64,000 bases of DNA from Promerops cafer (GCA_013398275.1 VZSE01014922.1:7773358-7837357); one strand, 5' to 3'. Shown: positions 12,351-26,013, counted from the first letter of the stretch. Numbers and translations: made by a program. The notes: generated by a model not told the origin, from the letters alone.

Positions 12351-15300
12351 CGAGCGTTCAGGTTTATTCTTGCTTCAATCATAACTGAAGAACCTAAGCA
12401 GAACTATGTAGTACTCCTGGAGAAGTAACTCCTGGAGGTCCACAGCACTCAGCTGCAGGGGACAGACTGCACTTCCCGATGTATGTGGTTAATGTCTGTT
12501 AATTCCCATTTTCACTCACCAGCAATCTGTGAAACACATGTATGTCCCCACTGATCCCCTCTTTCCCTCCTCTTCCATTACCACTCCTGGGATCTATTTT
12601 CTTGGGTCTGGTTGATTCAAAACTAGAAACTAAATTTGTGCTGCAAATTAAGGATTGCAAAAGCCAGCAGCAATCACTGTGGCTGTTCCCCTTCAAAAAT
12701 TAAGGAGAGTTTGCCATCTAGAGGGGAAGCAAGACAGAATTCTGATCTGTGGTGAGAGAAGCTTTCAATTTGAGTACAGGCAGTTCAGTGTTACAAACTG
12801 GGCAACAGGACAACGACAGGCTCATACCACATAAGGTAGAGAGTGAGTTGTTTCTTTCTGTCTGGGACAAATAGTCATTTTCTTATCTAAATTGTGCAAG
12901 CTGAAAAAATTTAATTAAGTTCAGCAGATCAATGGCATTCACATTCAGTAGAGGAAAAACCTTGCCAGAGACTCGATTTTTTTGAGTTGGTTTTCTCCAC
13001 AAGGCATGTAGGCACAGTTGGGTTGATAACCAGCAGTGGGTAAAATTTTTTTTCCGGTACAACTGGATGTTGGCTGCAAATTTCTCCTGAACCCCAGAGC
13101 TTCATCCCATGAGAGTGGAAATCTTCCATTTTTATACCCAGGTTACACCGAAAATTACTTCTCTTGAGTTCAAATATTTCCCCTGTATATTTTCTCCATG
13201 ATAGTTGTCAAAATGTGTTCTCATGGTTTCTTTTTTTCTCCTGGGAAAACCATTAGGGTTTTCCTCTTTTCCTTTATTTTCTTTTCCCATTTGGTGTTTT
13301 TTGACTGCATTAAGATGCTCTGTTCTTGCAAGCCCTGAGCTGTGCTTCCATCCATACAGTGGCTCTGCATTTCACTCCACTTGAAAATATTCCTGCCTCC
13401 TCAGGGAGGAAGGACTAATTGTCCCCCATGGCTCCCTTCCACCAGCCATTTCTGCAATCCCCTGGAACACAGACAGAGCTAGGAGCAGTCCCTGCTCCAC
13501 ACAACACACCATGAAGCATCATGGACCCCTGCTAAATGGGGCTCATGGGGCTGTGACTTGGGGAGGGTGGTTCAGTCAGGCTGCAAAGCACTGACAGACA
13601 CCAAGCTGTTGAATAAATACCCTTTTTGTATACTACCTGCAAATGATTAGGAAGGACAGCAAAGGCAAACACAAGGCAGAGACCTCCACGCATTTCATTA
13701 TTTTGAATGCTTGTTGGAGTACACGTCAGGCACTTGGTCGCTGATGTGTTGGAGAGGTAGGTGTGCACACCAGCAGAAAAAAAGGGTTGCCTGCAGGTTT
13801 CATATGCTTTCCTACTTATTCTATTTTTCTTCTGGTGATTTTGTCAACATGTCTTTGCTTTCCCAATGTCCTGGCACTCAGCTCTCAATATGCTCATGGG
13901 CTACTGCAGGCATTGCTGTCATGACCTGTGCAGTACTAATGAAACCATCTGTTGGGTCAGCCTGTCACTTCACATGCCATTCCAGGCTCTGATTCCATGA
14001 GATCACACAGGCAAAGCAATCACAGCCCTCACAGCAGTGCCCCCATGTGATTTTAGGAGGTGGCTAGCTACAGAAAAAGTCCTTTTTCTGGATGAGACAC
14101 TAAGCTGCTGTTGCGAACACTTGTGACCTTTGAAGTTCACAGACTGCTTTCTCTAACAAAAAAAGCTAGAGTTATAGGTCCTGTTTCTGGGTGGAGAAAT
14201 GTAAATTTTGCCTCTGTTTGCCCGTCACTTTTAAATAGTGCAGTAAACTGACTTCTGAAGTGCATTCAAGGTCTCCTCTAGCTTATAAAAAGTGTCCAGG
14301 GACAACTAAATGAGATAACAATATAGATATTTAGATCTTTTCCACCCACTCCTTTTGGGTTGAGGTGCATGAGTGAATTCAGGCAGTTAATCAAGCTACT
14401 GATTGTCAGCTAAGCCATGGTAATGGTTGGTGCCTGACCATGCATGTGTCCTTAGCATAATGCAGCTGCAAAGTAAATTTTGCCAGCTTAGCTCCTAATG
14501 AAAATGAAATCCACTGTAGAGGCAGTTTAAACTAACTAACACACTTCTCACTGGGTCAGGCTTAAGGCATGCACATGGTTAGTTAGCAGGTTTCATATGA
14601 TGGGCATTATCAGTAACTCAATTATTCTTTATCATGTGCTCAGACCTGGGAAATTATCCATTTGGAATAGTGATGCAAGAGAGGATTGAACTGGCTGAAA
14701 CTGCTCTGCTTAAAGGGCTCACACAACTTGAATTGTATCTATGCATAACCTTAACTAGAGATGTGGAAAATCCATTGGAAGACTTTTAAATTGAGATTGA
14801 TTTTGTCTCTCTAAAAATACACAGACAGTCAAACAGAAATTTGAGCATGGTGTAGAAAGTTTGGGGTGAGATTCTTTCACCCATGTGACACAAACAGTCA
14901 ACCTAGATAGCCAAAGTGAACTAAGTGAACTCTTCTTGACATTAAAACCTATAAAACTATGAATCCTTCTGGTTCAGTAAGGTATAATTCAATGCCTATA
15001 CCAACACTCCCTTCCCATCCCCCTGGCATCTTTTCCACTGAGGCTACACGTCTGTAGTAAAGCTGTGTGCCACGGGTCTAGGACAAATGAATAGAAAAAC
15101 TAACTGCTTAACAGAACAAAGCTAAAACACATCAGCTTCCACTCTCTGATGCACTGGTATGTGGAGTATTAAAGGCATTTGAACCACAATCCCTGTTCAA
15201 ATCAGCTCATGCATCCATTCTGGATGACAGAGCAGCATTTCAATTTCTTGCTGCTCTGGTGATTTGCTTGAAAGCAACATGTGGAAACTCCCTAAGCCCA

Positions 15301-16251
15301 AATTCAGGTGATATTATGTCTATCCCATCCAACCTGGCTTTGAAGAATTCCCCATGTTCAGTCTAAGGTTTGTGCACTGGAGCTGCTTATGTTAGAGGCA
15401 GCTGTCATGGAAATACATCATAGAAAAGAGCATTTTCAAAAATTTGCACTAGAAGATTGAAAGAAAAAAGTATTCATCTGTCTTGGATTTAAAGCAATTT
15501 TTTATTGCTATTAACACTAAACTTTACTAGGACTATGAATTGAACTCAACTTCTGAGCCTCAGCTGGTATTTTGCAATTTTAGCCTTCAGATTAGTTTTT
15601 TTTAAATTGAAACTTCTAGAATATAAACTTTCTGTTCAGCTTTTGCAACTTCCTGCATGAATGAAATATCCCCTAACCCTGACCAGAAAACCCTTCCACA
15701 TCTCTTTCAGGAATTCGCTCCAGCAAATATAACATTCACAGCAGAAGGAAACAGAAGCTATAAAACATGCTGCAGCCTTCCTTTCTGTCTGGCTTCCTTC
15801 AGACTTCATTCATAAAAAAAAAGAGAGGGAGAGTGAGAAAAAGTGACAGTTGTTTCACAAAGTTGTACAATGTAAACACTCGTCCACAGATGATGCATTG
15901 AGGGTTGGTGTTGCATATCTTTGGGGACAACATATGCCTGTCTTTCACACTTGTCAAATCCTAACGGCCATTGTTATCAGCCCACAAAAGCTTCCAAATT
16001 CCTACCTGTCACTGAAATTCTTAGAAAATGAGAAACCATAACAGACTGAGAAAAAATAACTGTGATCCTTCCTATTCTGCCCCTGCCTGAATAGCCTTTT
16101 CTCATAAGTACAATTCTTACTCAGCAGAGCTGTCTTATTGATACTGTCAAGACTTCTCAGTCTTTTCAAAGGATGCAGACACCTGCATTATTTTTTAAAT
16201 TAGAAACAAATTTAGAACACTCCTTATGTGACAGAGTTATTAATTCTTCTA
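12351..16251. other. Gene-free unique DNA
   Basis: No repeat family or exon was recognised. Reading frames are short and overlap on both strands. Confidence 0.5.
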
Positions 16252-16278
16252 ATTATTATTATTATTATTATTATTATT

Positions 16279-16326
<48 letters not shown>
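16252..16326. repeat. Compound (ATT)10(GTT)15 microsatellite
   Basis: Ten perfect ATT units (16252-16281) switch abruptly to fifteen perfect GTT units (16282-16326) in the same phase. Frames through it translate as runs of one residue (Y/C, I/V or L) and are artefacts. Confidence 0.98.
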
Positions 16327-16779
16327 GCCACTTTGCAAACAGAGAAACAAGAGAAGCTTAGCCTTCCTTTTCAGCCTCAATCTGTTAAGGTTTGCCAAAC
16401 ACACAGGCAGGACAAGGATGAAAATTTTCCACCCTTCTGGGATAGCAGAATTGTCACTTTCTCCTGAATTTTAAGGCTTTATGAGACCTTGCCTACAGCA
16501 CACTCTAGACAGAAGCAGTACCCTTCCCACCTTGCTAGGTCTCTTTAGGGGGATGGAGGCACAGTCAGTCACCATAGCTTGTCCTCTTCTCTGGACCTCT
16601 CCATCCCAGCTCAACCACCATGTTCCCGTGATCGCAGATCCAGCCTCCCCAAAAAATCCTTCTTGGCCCCTGCCTCAGTTTCTCTCTATCAAGCAGTGGG
16701 ATTTACACCGCATCGGATCTCTGGAAGCAAGTGAGCATCCAGCCCATGGGTGCTGCTGGTGACTCTCCAGAAGCTTTCT

Positions 16780-17121
16780 CCCGCTGCTCCCCAGCTATAT
16801 CCGTCCCCAGCGCGGGTGGCCGGCAGCTCCGAATAGAAAGGCATGCCTGGCACAAGGGACACGAGCGAGAGCTGCGGCCGCCCCCAGAGCTGGTGCAAAG
16901 GTTTCCCACAGCCTTGGAGCTGGCTTTGAATGGGCTGCGTGTCAGCAGGCGGCAGGAATGCGGGGAATGTTCAACTGCAGGGCAGTCCACTTTGGGGGAT
17001 TAAGGCACATGACTCCCAGACAAGAGCGATAGCCATAGCCGCCCTGAAGGCCAAACCCCCCAGAGAGCTCTTTCTTCCCCCCGAAGAAGTGGTCTGAAAG
17101 CGCCTGCTACTCTGGCCCGCA
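16780..17121. promoter_or_regulatory. CpG-enriched block, possible regulatory element or first exon
   Basis: About 17 CpG dinucleotides fall within roughly 340 bases. Base composition is clearly more GC-rich than the flanks, and there is a NotI-type GCGGCCGC site near 16874. Observed/expected CpG estimated by eye is about 0.5, so it falls short of a classical CpG island. Overlapping open frames on both strands (16731-17003 plus, 16689-16990 minus) are what GC-rich DNA gives by chance. No TATA box, start codon context or splice signal fixes a transcript. It could be a weak promoter, an enhancer, or an isolated GC-rich patch. Confidence 0.3.
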
Positions 17122-18655
17122 GGAGGAAGCAGGATCTGTGTGTCTGATGCTTAGAGCTTCCTACTTTTCTTTGAGAAAAACAAAAGCATGACCAGTATCT
17201 GATAGATTATCTTTCCTGGGGCAGAAGACAGGTTTAGGAGATGGGGAGGGATGGGGACGTATTTCTTCAATGAATTCCGTTTCCCACTGCGTGTAAAGGA
17301 TACTTCCCTCCAGGTTACTTCCCTCCATCACCCCGCTGGATCCTGTCACACACTTCTCATTCTCAACTAAAAGCAGAAGCCGCCTTTCTGAATGAAACCA
17401 CTTCTTTCTTTGCTGTGTTTGGGCGGCCAGGATCCCCTCCCTGCTGCATGTCCTGCTGCAGCTCAGTTCAGCCCTGAAATTCCTGCATCTCTGTTGGCAG
17501 CTACTGCGGCAGAAGACCTTGGAGCTCTTTGTGCATTTTGCTACTAAAAATGGGCTTTGTGCAGTTCACTGCACTGGAAAACAGGTTCACTTGGCAATGC
17601 CATGCTGTATGTAGTTTCCAAATCACATAGTGAAAGGATACAACCATCTTTTTTTTTTTTTTTATAAATCCCACAGGCCCTCAAGTGTGCCTGAGGTCAC
17701 ATATCTGAAGCATAGCCTGAGAGGTCTCCTTCTTGCCTCCAGGAGCTCAAGAAACCCCAGAGCCAACTGCAAAAACTCCCTCCCTCACACACCATCTGCC
17801 ATTACTGCCACAGGCTTCCCGGCAGGGAGGAATCCCTCTTTCACCTGATATAGCTCCACAGTCACTAAGGGTGACAGTGCTTCTTAGTACATTGGGCCAG
17901 CAATAAGTAATGGCACGGGTTTAAGTTCTTACATGGTCCAGAGATGACCTGCAAAGTATTTGGAGGTGGAGGGATAATGGAGTATTTGTCTTTCCTTCTT
18001 ACTTAATGAGATAGGTTTAAAGAGCATTTACGAAAAAAAAAAAAACAAACCACACTGATACAAATGTTCCCAATTGCCATTTGAGAGCTACACCTGCACT
18101 GTGAGTGGGATAAGCAGAGGACGGAAATGGGGAACTCTCCCTGACTCTGCTGTATCTGACTCAGGGAGAGAAGGCACCATGAAATACTAGAGGCCTGATT
18201 CTGCTCATTGTCACACTGCCCTACATCCAACAGCTGCAAAGGAATCCTTTTCTGTTTATCCTCGTGCAAATAAAAGCAAGTCTCCAAATAGTTTGTAGAG
18301 ATTTTCAGTTACAAACATTTGCTTATGGGATAAATAAATGATTATCATTAAAGCTTATACCAAAGAGAGTAGGTTTCACATTCCTCCTTTCTCCCCAAGA
18401 GCTCAGTGTCCACAGCAGAATACCATCTGGAGTAAGAACATGGAAGTTTGACATAGTTGGTCTTATCTTTGCTGTGCAGGACTGGAAAACTTCATGTTTG
18501 TAAGCTAACACCCAGATCTTATTCTTTCTTGAGAATATACAACCATGCAGTTTGCCAGATAAGCTACTGCTTTTGCAGGTGATAATTTGCTCACTGTGAC
18601 AGTGCACATTTAGATCTTCAGCTCCATTCACAGATTATTAAAATATTGTGAAATG
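17122..18655. other. Unique DNA with homopolymer runs
   Basis: A T15 run lies at 17649-17663 and an A13 run at 18033-18045. No transposon body is visible next to either. No exon was recognised. Confidence 0.5.
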
Positions 18656-18730
18656 TAGGAATGGCTGTTCTGGATCAAACCAGAAGCTGAACACTCCGGT
18701 TTGCTGTCTGAATCTTAGCCCCTGTCACAT
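18656..18730 (+). repeat. Possible very old CR1/L3-like fragment
   Basis: The stretch GGAATGGCTGTTCTGGATCA followed by AACCAGAAG and CTGTCTGAATC resembles an old amniote LINE-derived repeat that contains GGCCATACTGGGTCAGACC and AGTATCCTGTCT. Similarity is only about 60-65% by eye over some 70 bases, so a chance match is possible. Confidence 0.35.
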
Positions 18731-18764
18731 TAAGGTGGAGACAGAGGGGGTACATTAGGTTTAA

Positions 18765-18786
18765 GGAGCAGAGCAGAGCAGAGCAG
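18765..18786. repeat. (GAGCA)n pentanucleotide repeat
   Basis: A little over four perfect GAGCA units in tandem. Confidence 0.9.
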
Positions 18787-21700
18787 GTAATGTGAAGAAT
18801 GATCCTTTTCTAATAAATTAGCTAATAATAGCATTCCTAAGATCATCATACGTAATCATTGTCAGTATAGGCCTCCTTCATAAGGTTACAAGCCTTTTAA
18901 AAAATACTTTCTTTATGCTTTTGCCATCTATATGCCTTGGCAGTGGTTTCCCCTGGTCAGTTCTGAACCCTGTAAAACTATTTCCTTTGCTTTCTTGAAA
19001 TTTAAGGCAGTGACTTGACAGACTAAGGCAGCAAAAGAAGAAGCAACAAAGAGAACTCACTAGAGGAGATACTGGCAATGATTGAACCAAACTGCCCAAG
19101 ACAGAGGGGAGGTACAAAGCTGGGCAGGGGTATAGCCAGGGGGCTGACAGAGCAGACCTCCATTTGGAGCCCTTTAACTTAGGGAATTAATGGCTCAGCA
19201 CTGTGGAGTTGAGGCAGGTAGGAGCTTTTGTCTGCAATAGGTATTTTAACCTGGAGCTTAATGCTCGCTTTAAACCACCACAAACCAGCACTGCAACCAG
19301 AAGTCCTATTGCTGCTCCATACAATTTATTTCTGCAATTTATTCACCATGCCTTGGGGACAGTGTCTGTGGCTTTACAATAAATCAGATCAGTCAAAATG
19401 ATTTTTGGTTGCTGTTTCCTGGGTAGTTTTAAACCAAGTCACTTCCAAGATCCTGTTACCTGCAGAAGTAAGAAAAACCTACTCTTGGTGATGGCTACAG
19501 GAAGGGCAGGGAAAGGCAGAGCTGCTTCTTTGAGTGGCAATGGTGGCTGCTGCTGGCTTACAGAGAGAAACACAGCACTTGACTCCTGGGCACCTTCTGC
19601 TTGGTAGTGTGCACTTTGACCCCAGAACAGCTCAACCCAGCACTTGGGCCACCTCACTGAGGCAAAGAGGCCGGGTCTGTCAGCAGTGCGCTGGACACTG
19701 TCCTGACAGACACACACTCCCAGCCTGATGGACACACACCCTGAGCAGAGCCACTTGCTGCTTGCTCAAACTTGCTTTCTGTTGACAGAGCATTTTCTCA
19801 GATCTTCACAACCTTTTGAGCAGTTAATATACATATTAGGAAATAACTGCTCTTTATTGGCACTGAATAAACCTCTTTGCCTGGCTGAGACTTGGGAATG
19901 TAACATGTCATTTACAAAGCTGTCCCAAGAGAGCAGAGACAGATTACAAAAATATGTGTTGTATTCAGTTCATTTAAGTGAGTAAGATGACAGCACAAGG
20001 ATTATGCATTGAATTTACATGCTGAATGGTCACACTTAGAAATCTGACAAATTGCTTTGGAAAATAAAATAGTATTACCTTAGATCAGAGACAGTGCCAA
20101 GTGCTCTCCCCAGAAAAACAGAAATTGCAAACACCAAGATAACCTTATCTGCTTCAAATGAGTAGCACATTTTTAAGAATGGTGGTTTACAGGTATACAA
20201 GGCACAATCTCACTGCAGCAAGTGAGCCAGCTCCCAGCTTTGAGATATTTAGAGTAAACAGCCAAATAAATTCCTATTTAAATTTTATCCACCAATCTGA
20301 ATTTGGCTTAATAAGCATGGGGATCTGGTTACACAATTGCTCCTGTCCATTAAAAAAAAAACCTCATGTGATAGCTGGCATTTTTGATTTAGCCCATGGA
20401 CATTTAAAACAATGCCCCACGTGTTACTTCATGCAGCTGAAATACTCTCTTACACACTCACTGCACGACTCATGCTGGGCCTGCAGTAATTCAATCTACA
20501 CCCTCTCTTAGTATGAAATTCACAGTGTGATGTTATCAGCCTGGAATAACACCAGTGACATCGTGTATCTAATCTCCACACATTTCTCCTCAGAAAACAA
20601 AACCTAAGAATGTGCCCATCCCCAACAGGAAAACAAGCAAGGAATGCATGTAGACAGAGTACTCAGAGCCACCATTCTGATGATTGTTTCCAAGAAAAAT
20701 CATTACAAGTTAAAAGCAAAGGTTTACCACTGAGTCAGATGCTTGACTTTGTTAAGTTTTAGTCACGGGCCTTTGTTATTTTTTACAAAAAGACCAACTC
20801 TGATCTCATTCACAGTGGTTTCTACTCATGTAACTTCCTGGCTTGGTTTGAATTACTCCAGTCACGATGGAAATGAAAACAGGGTCAGGATGAGGGAAAA
20901 GACTGATAGTTCAAACAAAGGGCTACTAAAATGACAGAAAATTATGTCAAGGATCTCCCCTGCTTTTGTTAACGTAGGTTAACAGAAGGGCTAAAAGGCT
21001 TCCCCATCTTGCCCAGCCAGCCTTGGAAGATCCCAGTGCCTCCATGGTTCAGTTCAGATGTCTCTCTTCTGTACTGTACAGAAAACCAAACAAATGAAAA
21101 TGAAGGTCTTTATTTGCAAGGCACCCTCAAGAGCTGACGTGATTGACAGTGCTTACAGAAAGGTGCCAACTCACGATTCAAGGGAATTTCCTCGGCACAG
21201 CAGCTCGGGGCGGGTCTGATGAGGAACGCAGAGGGAAGCTGGAGCTTGCTGGGGCAACAGCTCCCTCTAATGATAGCTGGAAGTCAGTCTCGGGGAAGGA
21301 GAGATCCTTGCTTAAGTGTTAGAAATCTCGCAGGAAGCTGCGAAGGAAGAAACTCTCCTCCCGGTAATCTGGCTCCCAGATGGAGCTGGCATCTCCATTT
21401 ACTGGTCAGTCTTTACTGACAAGCAGCAACAAACAGTATTTTGACAGAAGGAACAGATTAGGGGTTGATCTGCTGTGGCACACACATGCACTGTCTTTAT
21501 CTACTGTGGCCCTGGCAGCTCCAGCTTTTTTCATTTGTTGTTGGAAGCAACCCCTTTACCAACGCAGAGCAAACTAACCGTATATAGGTACCTGTATACC
21601 TATACAAGGCTGCCTGTGTAATGGAAGGAAAGTCAAGTGCTCCTGTGGTTGCACAGGATGGCTACAACTTAGGTCAGAGAGGGTCATTTCTGACCAGACT

Positions 21701-22600
21701 GTGCTGGTGTTTGACCCAGCTGCCTAACACCATTCCAGCTTTTTATTTCTCCCATTGATCTCTGCCTGTTTGGGGCAACACTTGCAGGTCTGATCTCAGA
21801 TCTAGATAAATCAGCAAGAGTTTTCCTGGTGGTCTCAGGGAGAGTGGGGCTGCCAATAGCTCTTGATTCACATAGCCATAGAGAAAGCCCCACAGAACTC
21901 TTAACACATGCACAGAAATTCCAGTGATTTCTGATCTTTGCCTCTCTTGTACCTTTGGGTTGATTACAAGACTCCTTTTTCTAGAAGAGTTTTGATTTTT
22001 TTTTCCATCTGGAGCTATCAATTTTTCCAATAGCACTAGTTACTTTTATCTGTGTTAGTAAGGGCTGCATGGTGGGCAGCAATTGCTTAGAAGATCTGGA
22101 ATCAGCCCACACACCTGTGGAGTTCTGTTAAGATTACTAAGCCAAGAAACTTGTCCCCTTAAATTGTGTCCTCCATCAGTCAGGAAAGAGAGTCACTTAA
22201 GAGCAGCCCACAGCAACAACACTCTTTAGTGTGGTGCTGAAAGTAACCTGACCTTGATTTGGACTACACAGAGTGGTGTGCACTGCTGCAGGGTGTGTGA
22301 GGTCCTCAACACCAGACCAAAGTGAAACACAAATGCTGCAGCTCTGATCTGGCAGAACACCACATCCACTCCCATCCTTTGGGTGCTGGCAGTCCACTCT
22401 CCTTGTGTAGTGGAGAACATCCTCTCCTCCCAGCTAGACTTACCCTGCAAACTGTCCAAAGCAACACAGTCTCCCACCTGCTCTGTTTCCTGAGCAACTG
22501 CTGCCTGATTTAAAGATTTAAGAAATCAAAAGTTGTTTAAAAATAGTCACATGAAAACCCCATGGCTGCTGCCTTGGACCAAATCTAACTAAGAGATTTG
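18787..22600. other. Gene-free unique DNA with a small CpG cluster
   Basis: No transposon or exon was recognised. About ten CpGs cluster in 21130-21365, including a CRE-like TGACGTGA near 21136. Elsewhere the stretch is ordinary non-coding sequence. Confidence 0.5.
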
Positions 22601-22849
22601 GTCAAGGGAAGGGCATGGAGCTGTGTCCTGGAGGTTTAGGTTGGAATTTAGGAAAAGATTTTTCACCCAGAGTGGTTGGGCAGCAGAAAGGGCTCACTGG
22701 GGAAGTGATCACAGCATCAAACCTGACAGAGTTCAAGAAACATTTGGATAACTCTATCAAGGACATGGTGTAATTTTATAAAGGGCCAGGAGTGGGACTT
22801 TGATCATCTTTATGGGTCCCTTCCAACTCAGGATATTTTATGATTCTAA
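22601..22849 (+). repeat. CR1 LINE 3' end, about 250 bp
   Basis: The order of motifs matches the last part of avian CR1: GGTTTAGGTTGGA, TTTTTCACCCAGAG, GACAGAGTTCAAGAA, CATTTGGATAA, GGCCAGGAGTGGGA, GGGTCCCTTCCAACTC and a terminal ATGATTCTAA. In CR1 this is the end of ORF2 (endonuclease/reverse transcriptase) plus the short 3' UTR and tail. The copy is 5'-truncated and full of substitutions, so it is inert. A single ATTCTA-type tail unit remains. The exact 5' boundary is uncertain by some tens of bases. Confidence 0.93.
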
Positions 22850-25800
22850 CAGGATTTTTGAGAAAGCAGGCATTTAATTAAAATTATTAATTTGCCTGGG
22901 GAGATATTAATTGAGGAGGGGGGAAATGTTCGCTTGTAAGAAGTGTAGAAACTTCTGATTGTTATTTAAGGTCCCCTTTTTAATTTGCTGTGTGTGAAAG
23001 GTTATTTTCTATCTTCACAAAAATACACTTAACAACAGAACATACAGATAATCTTTCTAATACACTTATCGCTCTGAAACTGAAAAGCTAAAGGAAGTAA
23101 TTGACCTGATTTTCTAAAATTTAGTGCTAGGAAACTGCAGTGCATGATGTCCTGTCCATGCCAGGATGGACAGGATGTCCATATAGTCCAGCTAGTTGCT
23201 GGAATTTAAGTGCTATAGCAGCTAAATACCAGTTTGATTCAGCAGGTTTCCAACTTCACATCTCCTCCTGGGGCTTGCCTCTGGAAACTGGGATGTGGGC
23301 ATAAGCCTTATATATAGTACTGCCTATTCCTACAGACTACAAAGGAGGGAAAGGGCTTTTAATGAATTGTGCAACAAAAACTTGAAAATGCAAGGTCAGG
23401 CTCCACGGTAAGAGTCCGTTCTGCATTTAAAATCGATGGATCCCAGCAATGTGATCCCATCACTTGTGCAGTACACCTAATTGATTGCACGTTTGCCTTG
23501 CACACCATTCAGGAAATTAGACACAGCTGCCATGAGCATCACTGCAAAGAAGACTCCTGCAGGGAAAGCAGTAGAGTTAATATCTTCTGGCTGTCCCTAA
23601 CAAATGGCACAACTCTCAGCAGGGACTTCCACGGAGGCAAGAGGAAAGTGAGAACAAACAATGAGCAGAGAATGTAAATACCAGGCAGTCAAAGTGTAAA
23701 AGGGAACTGCTTTCCACAAGCCATGTTTTGACTGGAGTCCTGGGAGGAACGGCAGCGGCAGCATGTACCTTGAAGCAATCACATTATCACAAAGTGAAAT
23801 CAAGAAAACAATCCACAACTATAGCAGCTATTTTGAATCATTCATCTCAGCAATTCACTTCTCTTTACAGGAGAAAGTTTGTGTGGAGGTGACAGCCCTG
23901 TGAGGCTTCTCTTTGCCATTACTAATAGGATTTGCTGTATTCCATCAAACATATTCAATGTTTCAATGCATGCATTGAACAGTTTTTTCATCCTAAAAAA
24001 AGGAAATGTGAAACTTCAGTGCACTTTGCATTCATCAGTATCACCCTTGCCAGGCTGAGAGCACTGAGCTCTGCACAGTGCACAAGAGTCTCCCTCCCTA
24101 TCAAGTGAAGAGAACACCAAGTGAGTCTCTTAATGCACATGTGACCACCGAACCAAAATAGCAAGGTCCTGAACACAGCCTAGCTCCAATATTCACCTTT
24201 CAGTTCAGGAGCAGGAGAAAGTATGTCATTATCTGCATATTTCAGAAACAATAGTTTAAGTTTTCTGCTTTGTGTTGGGTGGCCCTCTGTGGAAACACCA
24301 CCTTTCCAAACTGTCCTGTGGACCAGCTCTAAGCTTAATCCAAGAGATGGCCTGGAACCCAGTCAGAAACAGCTCATGAACATCAGCATCCTTATATAGC
24401 TTTTCTCTATGAGCAGACACATACACTGTGTCACCTGTGGTGTACCCAGAGCCATGAGCCACTGCCTAGAAGAGGAAGCCACATCACCAGGGACACAGCA
24501 TCAGAGCATCCCAATCAAGGGGAGGAGAGCAGATCACAGCATTGGGGATGCCAAATACTCACAAATGAGTGAGCCATGGGATTTGGAAACTCAAGGTGTC
24601 AGGTTAGACATATCCAAAATAAACCATATTAAGACAAGAGACAGGGAAGATGAACCTTCTTCTGGGCTCAGAAACCAGAGGGGCCAGCACGGTTGGCTGC
24701 CTATCTTCACTGAAGTGAGACTGCTGCCCTCAGTGGGGGATGGAGCTGGGTCCTCTGCAGTGATGAAACTCCTCACATTTATGAATGCTTTTAACAGCCT
24801 AGCCCATCAATGCCAAATCACTTGTCCAGCTTTACGGCAGACAAAATAAAATAGCTGTAGCAAGATAAGCATATCCTGGAAGGCTGGGATTTTCCAGCAG
24901 AGAGGGCCAAGTCTCTGTTGGTGGCTATAGCCTCTGTTAAGCTCACCTCCACAGACAGGTGCCAAATGACCATAGCAGAGATTTTGGCAGTGGAACAGCA
25001 GTTGTAATAAATGACTCTGTGAAGCCTTGCATGCACTTCATCTGAAGTGCTACAGCTTGCTCTGCCCTTCCAAAGCACTCCAGAAGTGTGGGATTCTGCT
25101 TCTCAGCACAATGAGCCAGCAAAAGCCCATCAGGAAAGTTCACCACCACTCTCAGTTGTGTGAAAGCAGTAGCCACCTCACCTGTAGCAAGGAGAAATCC
25201 CAACTGTCTTTCCAGAAGTCTCCCATTGCTTCAGCTCCCAAGCCACCAGCCCCAGGGCAAAGAACCACAGTATTTGGACGAGGCTCTGAGGGAGGAAGGT
25301 TGGCACAATAACTGCAGCCACAACTGAGCACAATAGAACTATGGGTGGCTTTTTTTCTTCCAGTTGCAATCTCAAGAGTTCCCAGACAGCCATCTCATCC
25401 TGTTCCACCCTCCTGGGAAATCAGTGTTTTCAGAGAGACAACAGTCCTGGTGATTCACCACCAGGCTCAGGCTCACCAAGGGACCTTAGAGAAGCTGCAG
25501 GACTTCTGGGGGTATCTGGCCTGTGCTGGTCTGACATGTTGAAGAAACAGTCATGCTGCTTTGCCCACTCATTGCTGCATTGGTCTCCTCTTGATCTTGA
25601 TCATTCAGATGTTTCCCATGCCAATGACATGTTGACTAAGCCAAACTGTTTCTTACATTAAAACCCTCCGGATCTGCACTTTGTATGTCTTCAGATTCCA
25701 ACAGATGTTTGGCTTGGAAGTCCTGAACTGTCCTGTCCCAAAGCCAAAAAAGATGTGCAGGTCCAAACCTGAAGAATTTTTCCCCCGACTTATTGAAATG

Positions 25801-25872
25801 GCCGGTTGCTGCTGAATGCATGGAAAAGCAGGGAAGAAAGCCAGAGTCAGGCTTGTCATTATTTGACCATTT
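22850..25872. other. Gene-free DNA; unrecognised open frames
   Basis: An open frame of 146 codons (24409-24849, plus) and overlapping minus-strand frames at 24943-25408 (76-86 codons, one with a hydrophobic stretch) were inspected. None carries a motif I recognise and they contradict each other in frame and strand. No transposon body was recognised apart from the hairpin listed separately. Confidence 0.45.
23150..23175. repeat. Short perfect inverted repeat
   Basis: TCCTGTCCAT (23150-23159) and its reverse complement ATGGACAGGA (23166-23175) are separated by a six-base loop. They form a 10-bp stem. No run of T follows and no gene is near, so a terminator role is not implied. Confidence 0.9.
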
Positions 25873-26013
25873 GTTGCTGTCATGGTTTGGCGCTGGCCCA
25901 ATGCCAGTGCCCCATGAAAATGTATTTTCTTTAACTAACTGCTGTGAGATGTGACCAGGAACAGAGCAGGGCAGGCTCAAACTTAGAAAAAGAGAGGAAA
26001 AAAAAAAAAAAAC

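Noticed and set aside
16173..16474. Frames with long Y, C, I, V or L runs
   Set aside because: They translate the ATT/GTT microsatellite.
24409..24849. 146-codon open frame on the plus strand
   Set aside because: No recognisable domain, competing frames on the other strand, and no splice or promoter context.
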